Assembly: GCA_004292695.1 (NCBI GenBank)
Contig: RDXV01000030.1
Location: forward strand, 1-38,645
Direction of reading: 5' to 3'
DNA: 38,645 nt
Origin: Nostocales cyanobacterium
Lineage (GTDB): Bacteria > Cyanobacteriota > Cyanobacteriia > Cyanobacteriales > Nostocaceae
Positions within the stretch are counted from its first letter, which is position 1; each line of letters opens with the position of its first letter. The notes under the pieces were generated by a model that saw nothing but the letters and a program-made list of their open reading frames with translations, did no database searches and was not told the DNA's origin. Below are positions 15,960-25,048 of the stretch, piece by piece. The position numbers and the translations under genes are program-made.

Positions 15960-16329
15960 ATTCAAACCTCTAAAAAATGTGTTTGTAAAACAGTAATCAA
16001 ATTGTTATATAAAGTCAAGTGGAATAGGCAAGCCTAAATAGTAAAACATTAATGATCACTAATCACTCAGACTCAATATTATTGCTGTTTATAGCATACT
16101 ATTTATCGGTTATGGAAAATTTGTATAATTGTCATAAAATTACAAAATTTAACCTGAATCTATCTATAACTGTAGCTCAGATAATTAGGACATGATTAGT
16201 CCTTGAGACCAAAGAATAAACAGGGTTTTACTCTTGCCTATTGCCTATTGCCCCTTGCCTTCTGCTATATAACTGAGAGTGAAAATTATTAATATTTCCT
16301 TAATAACCCAAGTTTTCAGTACATCCCAA
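15960..16329. other. Gene-free region upstream of the small hypothetical gene
   Basis: 370 bp between two minus-strand genes. It contains the promoter side of the small hypothetical gene, AT-rich sequence and the dispersed repeat copy B at 16184-16263. Nothing else is supported. Confidence 0.6.
16184..16263 (+). repeat. Dispersed repeat with GGGTTTTACTCTTGCC core, copy B
   Basis: ATTAGGACATGATTAGT, a variable segment, then CAGGGTTTTACTCTTGCC and TATTGCC heptamers. It matches copy A (8897-8980) in order and spacing. It lies just beyond the 3' end of the 2174-residue kinase gene. Confidence 0.75.
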
Positions 16330-19300
16330 TTATTCATGTTCATGTAGAGGATCTAGGGTTGCAGCTAAAAATTTCTTAATAATGGTTGTTAACTGCTTGA
16401 GTTTCACAGGTTTTGTGAGATAGTGGGTTGCACCAGCAGCGAGACATTTTTCTTTATCCCCTGGCATGGCTAAGGCGGTTAAGGCAATAATAGGAATATG
16501 AGCAAAATGAGAATCTTGGCGAATCGTTTTTATTGCTTCCATACCATCTACTTCTGGCATTTGAATATCCATTAAGATTAAATCAGGACATTGGCTATTA
16601 GTAAGTTGGATGGCTTCTTTACCATTTTTAGCAACAATAATACGATATCCTGAAACTTCCAAGTAATTGGTAATAGTAAAAATATTGGCTTCGTTATCTT
16701 CAGCTAGTAAAATTAGGGGTGATTGTTTGGGAGTTGGATAAAGAATAGAATCTAAATCACATAAGGATGGATTAACAGTTTCTAATTTAGTGTTACAGAG
16801 ATTGTGACAAGGTAAAAGTATGGTAAAACAACTACCAACACCGATGGTACTGTCAACACTGACTTCACCACCATGAAGTTCCACAATTCGTTTGACTAAA
16901 GATAACCCTAAACCAGTACCGTTATATTGACGATTTAAAGCACTGTCTATTTGTACAAAGGGTTGAAATAACTTATGAATATTTTCTGTAGCAATGCCAA
17001 TTCCTGTATCTATTACTTTAATAGCGACGAAATTTTTGGATGAGGAATTTTGAAATGTTGCGTCTAGGGTAATTGTTCCCCCTTCGGGAGTGAATTTAAC
17101 GGCGTTGTTGAGTAGGTTAATTAAAACTTGGCGAATCCGTCGTTCATCTACTAATATTTCTGGTAAATTGGTTTGACTGTTAATTTCTAACTGAATATTT
17201 TTTTGAAATGCTTGTTGTTTAATAAATGTCACACTGGATTTACAAACTTGCTGAATGTTAGTGGGTGCATAGTGTAATTCAATTTGTCCGGCTTCAATTT
17301 TAGATAAGTCGAGGATGTCGTTAATGAGTTCTAATAAATGTTTTCCGCTGCGTTCAATGGTTTCTAAACCCTGTCTTTGTCGAGAATTAATTACTCCAAA
17401 AGCTGAGTCTTGTAAACCTTCAGAAATACCAAGAATGGCGTTTAAGGGTGTGCGGAGTTCATGACTCATGTTAGCGAGAAATTCATCTTTGAGTCGGGTA
17501 GCGCGAGCGAGTTGTTCATTAAAAGCTGCTAGTTGTTTATTTTTTTCTTGCAGTTGATTTTCTACTTGTTTGCGTTGACTAATATCAGATACTCTGACTA
17601 GGTTCATTCTCTGACTACCTATAGTAATTTCTTTAGCGGCTATGCTACCCCAAAATATTTCACCGGTAAAGGTTTTATATTCTATTTCCCGACTCCACAT
17701 ACCACAAACGCTCATTTCTGTCATAATTGCTTGGATTTCTTCGGGGGTAAATGGATGTTTTTGTAGTATATGTCCTTCAATGTCAATTAAGTCATCTTTA
17801 CTATTAGCTGCGAACATTTCTACAGCTTTTTGGTTACAGTCTAAGGTTCTTACGGTTTCTATATCTACTAAAAAAATGGCATCGGCTGATTCATTAAATA
17901 CTGCTTGTAGTAAGTCCCGACTGCGGATAATTTCAGCTTCTGCTATTTCCCTTTGATGAAGGGCAGCTTTTTGTTCGGTAATGTCTACTAAATAACCTAT
18001 TATTTCTAATGGTTTGCCTGTGGGATCTTTTACTAGGCGAAATTCATCTTCTAGCCAGCGATAATTACCATTTTGATCTCGAAAACGATATTGATATAAA
18101 TGATATTCTTTTTGTTCTAAATGAGATAAATCTGTGAGTATTGTTGTTAAGTCTTCTGGGTGAATGTGGTTTGACCAAAAGTTTGTTTCTTGTAACCATT
18201 GCGCTGCTGTATAACCCAGGACATGATGAACATTATCACTGATGAAGGTAGCTGTAAATTTCTGGGATGGGTGACAGGTATAAATGACTGCTGGACTACC
18301 AGAAAGTACAAATTGTAGACGTTCTTTGAGTCGTTTATTTTCTAGTTCTTCCTGTTTGCGATCGCTAATGTCAAAGTTCAGGCCGATCATCCGTTGGGCG
18401 TTTCCCTGTTGATCTCGCTGTATTAAAGAATAGGCTTTAATATACTTAATTTTGTCATTGGGGCAAATAATTCTAAACTCTTCTTCAAAGTCTTTTTCTC
18501 CTGCTATGGCTTGTTGAATGGCAATTCGGCAGGTTTGACTATCTTCGGGATGTATTACGGCTTTCCATGTTTGGGAAGTACCTGTAAAGTCTGCGAGGTT
18601 GACTTCATATAGTTGATACATTCGATGATCCCAAACCAGATGATCATTGATAATATCCCAGTCCCAGATGCCAATTTGGGCAGATTTGAGGGCTAGATCC
18701 AATCTATCAGAGATGTTACGGAAAGCAATTTCTATCTGTTTGCGTTCACTAACATCAATGATTAAACCATCCCATAAAATGTCACCGTTAGCTTGTTTTT
18801 CTGGTTGTGAAGAACACTGTACCCATTTGATTTTGCCTGATGGAGTAATAATTCTACCTTCCCATGACCATTTTTCTAAGGAAGCGGCGGAAGCGGCTAT
18901 GGATGAAAATAATAGAGGTGTATCTTCTGGATGACCTAAACTTAATAAGTTATCGGCGTTTTCTAATACTACTTCTGGTTCTAGTTCATAAATTTCTCGA
19001 CAGCGATCGCTGATATACACAAATTCATAAGAATTGTCTGGATGGAGAACATATTGATACATGACTCCAGGGACATTACTGGCAATGCGCTGGAAGCGGG
19101 CCTCATTTTGACGTAATCTTTTTTCTGCTTGTTTGCGGGCTGTGACATCCCGATCCATGCCCCGATAACCCCGAAATTGGTTATTTTCATCAAAAATTGG
19201 CACTCCGCTGGTTTCTAAGGTAATAAGTCTACCGTCTTTGTGGCGGTTGGTGTTTTCTAAACATTGAAAGGGGACTTGGACTGAGGCAAATTTAGTAAAT

Positions 19301-22300
19301 TCTGCTAATACTCTATCTGCTTCTGCCGGTGGCATGAGATCAAAGGGTGTTCTTCCTAATATTTCTGCTGGTGTATATCCCAAGATGTTGATAATTTGCG
19401 GACTCGCATAGATATAAATGCCAAATTCGTTGACTTCCCAAACCCAATCACTGGATGTTTCTACGAGGTTACGGAAACGTTTTTCACTGGCTCGGAGTTC
19501 GGCGGTTCGCTGACTAATTTGGGCTTCTAGGTAATAATTTTGTGCGGAAAGGATGCCCAATAAGTGATCGCGTTCCTGTTCTGCTATTTTCCGTTCTGTG
19601 ATGTCTTGGGCTATTGCACCTATGCGATATATTTTACCGTTAGCATCATAAATAGGAAAGCACCTACCCCAGATCCAACGAATTGATCCATCTGGCCTAA
19701 TAATCCGATATTCAGTGTTTAAAAATTTTCTCTCACTAATTTTTTGATAGTGCTGATTTATAATCGCAATATCATCAGGATGAATTGCATCTTTCCAAGA
19801 ATCAGGATTTTCATACAAACTTTCTATAGATTTTCCCCAAATCTCTGTGTATGCAGGGTTAACATATAGTAATTTTCCAGATTCTACTTCCCTTACAAGT
19901 ATTACTTCTTGGCTATTTTCTGCAAATTGACGAAATCTTTCTTCACTATCTCTGAGTGCGTTTTCTGATTTTTTCTGTTCGGTTATATCTTGAGTCATGA
20001 TTATGCCGGCGATGACTTGATCATGTTGATTTCTCACAGGAATGTTATGTGTAATATAAAGGCGATCCTGATATTCCACTTCGGCAATTATTGTTTCTCC
20101 AGCTAGTGCTTTTCTCATGTGAGGTACTACAACTTCGCAGGTTTCTACTGGAAAGATTTCCCAAATTGTTTTTCCTTCCATTTGCTGTTTATCTAAACCT
20201 TTGCGTGCCAGTTCTAAACCTCCCACCAATACGTAACGCAAATTATGATCAAATAATACGACTGCACCGTTAGGAAAGTTGTCTACTAAGGTGCGGTAAA
20301 GTTGTTCACTTTGACGTAATGCTTGTTCTGCTTTTTTCCGACTGCTAATATCTGTAATTGTTCCTATATAACCAATGGTTTTACCTGTTGAGTCTTTTTC
20401 TGCTACTGCTTGTCCAAATACCCAGTTTTCTACACCATTTACTAGTTGAAACCGATATTCTAAACAGAATATTTTTCCAGTTTTTACTAATAAGTTCCAC
20501 TCTGTTTCTACTTTCTCTCTGTCTCCTGGATATAATGCTTTTTTCCATCCCGATCCTATGGCTTCTAAAAATGTTAATCCGGTGATTTCACACCATTTAG
20601 GATTAACATATAAACAGTTTCCTTTGCTATCAATACGATAAATTCCAACAGGGGCTGAGGTTGTTAGGGTTGCATATCTTCTTTCACTTTCTTGTAGGGC
20701 TTGTTCTATTTCTTTGCGTTCTGTAATATCTTCATAACTCCCAAGAATACCAATAATTTCCCCTTCTAAATTGTGTAGTGGTATTTTGTTAGTGTGTATA
20801 TATCTGGTAGTTTGATTAATTTTTGTGAGTTTTTCTTCAATTTTAAATTTAGACTCACCAGATTCTATCACTTTCCGATCATCTTGTTGATAGGAGGCTG
20901 CCTGTTCTCGCCAAGGCATATCAAAATCTGTTTTACCAATAATTTCTGCACGGGAAGATAATCCCGCATCTAATAATAATTGACGGTTACAACCTAAAAA
21001 TTTACTATTTTTATCTTTCCAAAAGATCGCCATTGGTAAACTATCCATTACCAACTGTAAAAGTATTTGATTTTCTTGTAATGCTTTTTCAGCTTGTTTA
21101 TAAATTTCAGCATTTTCTTTAGATTCTGTAATATCTCTCGCCGCCCAAATTACTGCTTTATGAGAAATTGGGGAAACTTTGGCACTAAACCATACTCTTT
21201 TATGATTAATTTTTAATTGATATTCAACTTCTGTGGTTTTTTGAGTATTTAATGTTTGTCTAATAATGTTGATAAATTTCTCTGCTGTGGATGGGGTAAA
21301 GATTTCATGAACTGTTTTACCAAGTAATTCTGGTGCTGGTTTATAAAGTTTATTTGCGGCTGTGGGAGCAATTTTTAAATAACGTCCATTTTCATCTAAA
21401 ACTAAGATTACATCCACCATTGCATTAAACAGTCCTCTCAGTTCACTTTCTGATTCCTGTAAGGCTTTTAGTGTTTTTTCATGTTCTCTTGCTAGGCGAT
21501 TTTTTTCGGTTATGTCTCTTCCTTCTGGGATCAGCATAATTACTTTTCCTGTCTCATCTTTTAAAGGACGTAAGGAAAAATCTATAGTAGCTATCTGATA
21601 TTTTGATCCTAAAATATCTACTTCATAACGGATAAATTCACCTTGAGCAGCACGGGTGATTGCTTGTTTTAATTGCTCTTGGGTATTGCTAGAAATTTTC
21701 CACCAATGAGCTTCCCAAAAGGGTTTATTAATAACGTCTTCTGGTTGTAAACCGCCAAATTCTAAGGCTGTTTGATTGGCTTCTAATAAGATTCCTTCTG
21801 TGTTTAATAATCCTGTAAATTGAAATGTGTTATTAAAAATAGCCTGAAATCTCTGTTCACTTGTTTCTACTTTTTTGGCTAATTCAATATTTTGGTTTTT
21901 GATGTTTTCATACATTTCTGCTTGTTGGATGGCTACAGATAAATGTACTGAAAGTTGTTGGAGTAATTCAATTTCTGTTTTCTTCCATTCTCTGGTATTA
22001 CTACAATGATGAGCAATTAATAAACCCCATAAATGGTCTTGATTTTCTGGTTTTTGTGAATTTATAACTTTTTGATTTAATAAAATGGGTACAGTTAAAC
22101 TAGCTTGAATTTGATTTTCTTCTAGAAATTTAATCTGATATTCTGTTAAATCTGCACAATAAATATCACTGATTGCTTTTGTCTCTCCTGCTAAATAATT
22201 TTGAATTTGATATTTTTGAAAGTAGTGATTTGTGGTTTTACTATTTAATAATTTTGCCCAATTACCAGATACAGATTCAGCACGTACCTGACAATTCATC

Positions 22301-22854
22301 TGCTGATCACATTGATATAATATCACCCGATCTGCTAATAAAAGTGTCTGTATTTCTGCTACTGCTGTTTGCAGAATTTCCTGTAAGTTGAAAAATTTAC
22401 GAATGCGTAGGAGAATGTCGGCTAAAATTTGCTGTTGTTTTTCTTGATTTCTCAGTTGTTTTAAGAGTTGACTCTTATCTACAACTGTATGAATTGCTCC
22501 ACAAAGTCGGTGAGGTGTAATCTTATTTTTAACTATATAATCATCAACCCCATTTTTCATGGCTGTTACTGCTATATTTGTGTCATCCTCTTCTGCGATC
22601 ATGATGACGGGAATTTCTAATTTTCTGGTTTTTAACTGGTTGATAAATTCTAAGCTATTTCTATCTATTAATTTATGCTTTGTCAGTATTAAATCCGGTA
22701 TATTTTGTGTTAAATGATTAAGTGCCGCTTCTGCTGTTTCTACCTCAACAATGCTATATGTAGCAAATTGATCTTGACTTAAATACTGGCAATATAGCAA
22801 CCTATCTTCTGGCAAATCCTCCAAAATCATGATTGAGTAATGGTATATTGCCAT
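16330..22854 (-). CDS. Giant multi-PAS hybrid sensor histidine kinase (pseudo-REC, GAF, 11 PAS, HK, REC)
   Basis: A 2174-residue soluble protein. Order: a receiver-like domain (6-125), GAF (about 150-315), then eleven PAS/PAC units at about 333-452, 468-577, 595-714, 723-842, 848-963, 969-1091, 1123-1243, 1250-1372, 1384-1499, 1511-1630 and 1645-1763. Each closes on a DIT/DIS/DVT-type motif. HisKA follows with SHELRTPLN and His1798, then an ATPase domain with the N-box near 1910-1920, DTGIG (1949-1953) and NGTGLGLS (1978-1985). The C-terminal receiver has Asp2096 in LILMDIQMP. The N-terminal receiver has Lys59 where the phosphorylated Asp belongs (PDLILTK), so it should not accept phosphate. 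The protein should integrate several signals and pass phosphate from His1798 to Asp2096, then to an unlinked HPt protein. Confidence 0.93.
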   Translation of the reverse strand: MAIYHYSIMILEDLPEDRLLYCQYLSQDQFATYSIVEVETAEAALNHLTQNIPDLILTKHKLIDRNSLEFINQLKTRKLEIPVIMIAEEDDTNIAVTAMKNGVDDYIVKNKITPHRLCGAIHTVVDKSQLLKQLRNQEKQQQILADILLRIRKFFNLQEILQTAVAEIQTLLLADRVILYQCDQQMNCQVRAESVSGNWAKLLNSKTTNHYFQKYQIQNYLAGETKAISDIYCADLTEYQIKFLEENQIQASLTVPILLNQKVINSQKPENQDHLWGLLIAHHCSNTREWKKTEIELLQQLSVHLSVAIQQAEMYENIKNQNIELAKKVETSEQRFQAIFNNTFQFTGLLNTEGILLEANQTALEFGGLQPEDVINKPFWEAHWWKISSNTQEQLKQAITRAAQGEFIRYEVDILGSKYQIATIDFSLRPLKDETGKVIMLIPEGRDITEKNRLAREHEKTLKALQESESELRGLFNAMVDVILVLDENGRYLKIAPTAANKLYKPAPELLGKTVHEIFTPSTAEKFINIIRQTLNTQKTTEVEYQLKINHKRVWFSAKVSPISHKAVIWAARDITESKENAEIYKQAEKALQENQILLQLVMDSLPMAIFWKDKNSKFLGCNRQLLLDAGLSSRAEIIGKTDFDMPWREQAASYQQDDRKVIESGESKFKIEEKLTKINQTTRYIHTNKIPLHNLEGEIIGILGSYEDITERKEIEQALQESERRYATLTTSAPVGIYRIDSKGNCLYVNPKWCEITGLTFLEAIGSGWKKALYPGDREKVETEWNLLVKTGKIFCLEYRFQLVNGVENWVFGQAVAEKDSTGKTIGYIGTITDISSRKKAEQALRQSEQLYRTLVDNFPNGAVVLFDHNLRYVLVGGLELARKGLDKQQMEGKTIWEIFPVETCEVVVPHMRKALAGETIIAEVEYQDRLYITHNIPVRNQHDQVIAGIIMTQDITEQKKSENALRDSEERFRQFAENSQEVILVREVESGKLLYVNPAYTEIWGKSIESLYENPDSWKDAIHPDDIAIINQHYQKISERKFLNTEYRIIRPDGSIRWIWGRCFPIYDANGKIYRIGAIAQDITERKIAEQERDHLLGILSAQNYYLEAQISQRTAELRASEKRFRNLVETSSDWVWEVNEFGIYIYASPQIINILGYTPAEILGRTPFDLMPPAEADRVLAEFTKFASVQVPFQCLENTNRHKDGRLITLETSGVPIFDENNQFRGYRGMDRDVTARKQAEKRLRQNEARFQRIASNVPGVMYQYVLHPDNSYEFVYISDRCREIYELEPEVVLENADNLLSLGHPEDTPLLFSSIAASAASLEKWSWEGRIITPSGKIKWVQCSSQPEKQANGDILWDGLIIDVSERKQIEIAFRNISDRLDLALKSAQIGIWDWDIINDHLVWDHRMYQLYEVNLADFTGTSQTWKAVIHPEDSQTCRIAIQQAIAGEKDFEEEFRIICPNDKIKYIKAYSLIQRDQQGNAQRMIGLNFDISDRKQEELENKRLKERLQFVLSGSPAVIYTCHPSQKFTATFISDNVHHVLGYTAAQWLQETNFWSNHIHPEDLTTILTDLSHLEQKEYHLYQYRFRDQNGNYRWLEDEFRLVKDPTGKPLEIIGYLVDITEQKAALHQREIAEAEIIRSRDLLQAVFNESADAIFLVDIETVRTLDCNQKAVEMFAANSKDDLIDIEGHILQKHPFTPEEIQAIMTEMSVCGMWSREIEYKTFTGEIFWGSIAAKEITIGSQRMNLVRVSDISQRKQVENQLQEKNKQLAAFNEQLARATRLKDEFLANMSHELRTPLNAILGISEGLQDSAFGVINSRQRQGLETIERSGKHLLELINDILDLSKIEAGQIELHYAPTNIQQVCKSSVTFIKQQAFQKNIQLEINSQTNLPEILVDERRIRQVLINLLNNAVKFTPEGGTITLDATFQNSSSKNFVAIKVIDTGIGIATENIHKLFQPFVQIDSALNRQYNGTGLGLSLVKRIVELHGGEVSVDSTIGVGSCFTILLPCHNLCNTKLETVNPSLCDLDSILYPTPKQSPLILLAEDNEANIFTITNYLEVSGYRIIVAKNGKEAIQLTNSQCPDLILMDIQMPEVDGMEAIKTIRQDSHFAHIPIIALTALAMPGDKEKCLAAGATHYLTKPVKLKQLTTIIKKFLAATLDPLHEHE

Positions 22855-23022
22855 AAAACCTCATTAGTAGTTGTTTGTAGTTCAGTGTACATTAGCATCT
22901 GTGCTATTTTTAAGGTATCACACTTGACAACTACTCACAATCCTGTAATATCGGTTATTTACATTGGTTAATTATGTAAATTCACGATGATCTTTAGTTG
23001 TGATGATCATATTTTTACTACT

Positions 23023-23760
23023 TTAATTGACTTTCGCTACTACATCTAGTCCGTCATTTTTGAGTTTTCCATCTTCCATATAAATGATCCGATCTGCGAT
23101 GTCTAAAATCCGGTTATCATGGGTAACAAGTAAAATTGTACAATGTTGTTCTTTAGCTAATTTTTGCATGAGTTCTACTACATCACGTCCAGATTTTTTA
23201 TCTAAGGATGCTGTAGGTTCGTCTGCTAATACTATTTTGGGATGACTTACTAATGCTCTGGCGATCGCCACTCTTTGTTTTTGTCCTCCTGATAAGTCTT
23301 CTGGATAATAATTTATTCTCTCTCCTAAACCTACTTCTTCTAACATCGCTACAGCTTTTTTATCAATATCTTGATTCAAATATTCTGGGTGCAATTCTAA
23401 TGACATTCTCACGTTTTCTTTGGCTGTTAAAAATGTCATTAAGTTATGGGCTTGAAAAATATAACCAATCTGCCTACGTAATTTTGTAAGTTTATTTTTA
23501 CTCGCTCCTAATATTTCTTGTTCTAATATTTTTAAACTTCCTTCCTGTGCGGAACGTAACCCACCCATTAATGATAATAATGTCGTTTTCCCTGAACCAG
23601 ATGGACCAGTCATAATTACTATTTCCCCAGATTTTATTTCTAGGTTAATATCAAATAAAACCTGTTTTTTTAATGTTCCTTTGCCAAAATAATGATTTAG
23701 ATTCGTAACTTTAATGACGGTATCAGCAGCAATTTGTGATGGAATACAAGTATCTAACAT
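23023..23760 (-). CDS. devA: ABC exporter ATP-binding protein, DevA family (second cluster)
   Basis: A 245-residue ATPase with Walker A GPSGSGKTT (52-60), Q-loop Gln103, LSGGQ (156-160), Walker B IVLADE (176-181) and switch His214. It is closely similar to the DevA at 9003-9743 throughout, including INYYPEDLSGGQKQR. It starts 40 bp after the second devC and ends the compact tetR-devB-devC-devA unit. The giant kinase gene begins 168 bp further on the same strand. Its transport substrate is unknown; heterocyst glycolipid export is only one possibility for DevBCA paralogues. Confidence 0.92.
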   Translation of the reverse strand: MLDTCIPSQIAADTVIKVTNLNHYFGKGTLKKQVLFDINLEIKSGEIVIMTGPSGSGKTTLLSLMGGLRSAQEGSLKILEQEILGASKNKLTKLRRQIGYIFQAHNLMTFLTAKENVRMSLELHPEYLNQDIDKKAVAMLEEVGLGERINYYPEDLSGGQKQRVAIARALVSHPKIVLADEPTASLDKKSGRDVVELMQKLAKEQHCTILLVTHDNRILDIADRIIYMEDGKLKNDGLDVVAKVN

Positions 23761-23800
23761 GATTAATTACCAATTTTGAAAATTATCACTTTTGTGAGTT

Positions 23801-24982
23801 CTAAAAAATTTCCGCAGGATCAGCAGCGCGTAATTTTCTCAGGGCGATCGCCCCAGAAATACTACACATAATCACCGTTAAAATAAACACTGTCACCGCC
23901 CGATCTACTTTCATGGAAATAGGTAACATTGTCGCCGCAAAGGTGACTTGATATAATCCAAAGGATAGGAAAAATGCTGGTAAATAACCTAAAATAGCTA
24001 ATACTAATGCCTCTTGCACTAATACCGTCAGCAAGTAATTATCTGTATAACCCATTGCTTTTAAGGTTGCATATTCTGGTAAATGATCAGAAACATCTGA
24101 ATAAAGAATCTGATAAACAATGACAATTCCTACAATAAATCCTACCCCAACACCTAAACCAAATATAAACCCAATTCCTGTACCATTTGCCCAATAAGTT
24201 TTTTCTTTCTGGGCAAAATCTTCTGTTGTTCCTACTTCTACAAATGGATTTTTAGGATCGCTATTTAATCCCTTTTGTAATTGTATTTTTAATTTTTCAA
24301 TATCTGTACCGGGTTTGACGTTAATTAATCCTACTTCAATTTGTTCTGGGTTTCTATTAGTAAATAAATTCAAAAATGTGGAATGACTAGCAATCACATT
24401 ACCATCCGCAGCAAAGGAAGCACCATTACTAAATACACCTTTAACACTCACTGTTTTATTATTTAATTCTGTTTGAAAATTGCCAGTTTTTTTAAAGGTG
24501 TCACCCACCGTACCATATTCTGGCCTACCAGCTTGATCAAACATTACATGACTCAATGCTTTAAGTTGATCTTTATTTTTCTGCACTTCTGGAAATTTTA
24601 AACCCGGTTGATTTGGATCTACTCCCCATACTAAAATAGCTCTATCTATTCTAGTTTCAGGATTACGCCATTGTCCAGTACCAATGTAAACAGAATTAAC
24701 CGATTCTACCCCATCATAACTTAATACTTGGTACAGTTTCTGTCTAGGAAAACTCTTCACAGAAAACAGGGTACTAAATTGGGGATTAATTAATACTAAA
24801 TCTGCTGATAAATTCCGATGAGGTTGAATTGCAGCATCAAATAATGCACTCTCAAAACCCATCTGAATAAATATCAACATATCCGCAAAAGCAATTCCAG
24901 CAACAGCAACAGCTAAACGGGTTTTTTCTTTTAATAACTGTCGCCAAGCTAAGGGGGTTTTAAGAAATAGTTTATTAGTCAT
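23801..24982 (-). CDS. devC: ABC exporter permease, DevC family (second cluster)
   Basis: A 393-residue permease of the same build as the first DevC. It has one N-terminal helix (about 19-37), a periplasmic domain and three C-terminal helices, and it ends LRKLRAADPAEIF. The start ATG sits inside a heptamer array (TTAGTCA/TTAGTCG on the plus strand), with no visible Shine-Dalgarno. A second ATG 21 bases upstream opens a four-codon frame (M-T-N-D-stop) made of the same repeat. It is 52 bp downstream of devB and 40 bp upstream of devA. HIP1 occurs in the same GAIA codons as in the first devC. Confidence 0.9.
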   Translation of the reverse strand: MTNKLFLKTPLAWRQLLKEKTRLAVAVAGIAFADMLIFIQMGFESALFDAAIQPHRNLSADLVLINPQFSTLFSVKSFPRQKLYQVLSYDGVESVNSVYIGTGQWRNPETRIDRAILVWGVDPNQPGLKFPEVQKNKDQLKALSHVMFDQAGRPEYGTVGDTFKKTGNFQTELNNKTVSVKGVFSNGASFAADGNVIASHSTFLNLFTNRNPEQIEVGLINVKPGTDIEKLKIQLQKGLNSDPKNPFVEVGTTEDFAQKEKTYWANGTGIGFIFGLGVGVGFIVGIVIVYQILYSDVSDHLPEYATLKAMGYTDNYLLTVLVQEALVLAILGYLPAFFLSFGLYQVTFAATMLPISMKVDRAVTVFILTVIMCSISGAIALRKLRAADPAEIF

Positions 24983-25048
24983 TAGTCGTTAGTCGTTAGT
25001 CATTAGTTATTAGTAATAGTTTAGCAATTACCTATTACCTATTACCAA
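24974..25048. repeat. Two heptamer arrays between devB and devC (TTAGTCG and TTACCTA types)
   Basis: Six degenerate heptamers of the type TTAGTCA/TTAGTCG/TTAGTTA (24974-25015) are followed by TTACCTA units (about 25027-25048) that run into the devB stop codon. The arrays fill the whole 52-bp spacer and extend into both flanking coding ends. Confidence 0.8.

Noticed and set aside
17642-17956. Plus-strand open frames inside the giant kinase gene
   Set aside because: These and others (18647, 20091, 20358, 22173) are shadows of a long, well-motivated minus-strand gene.
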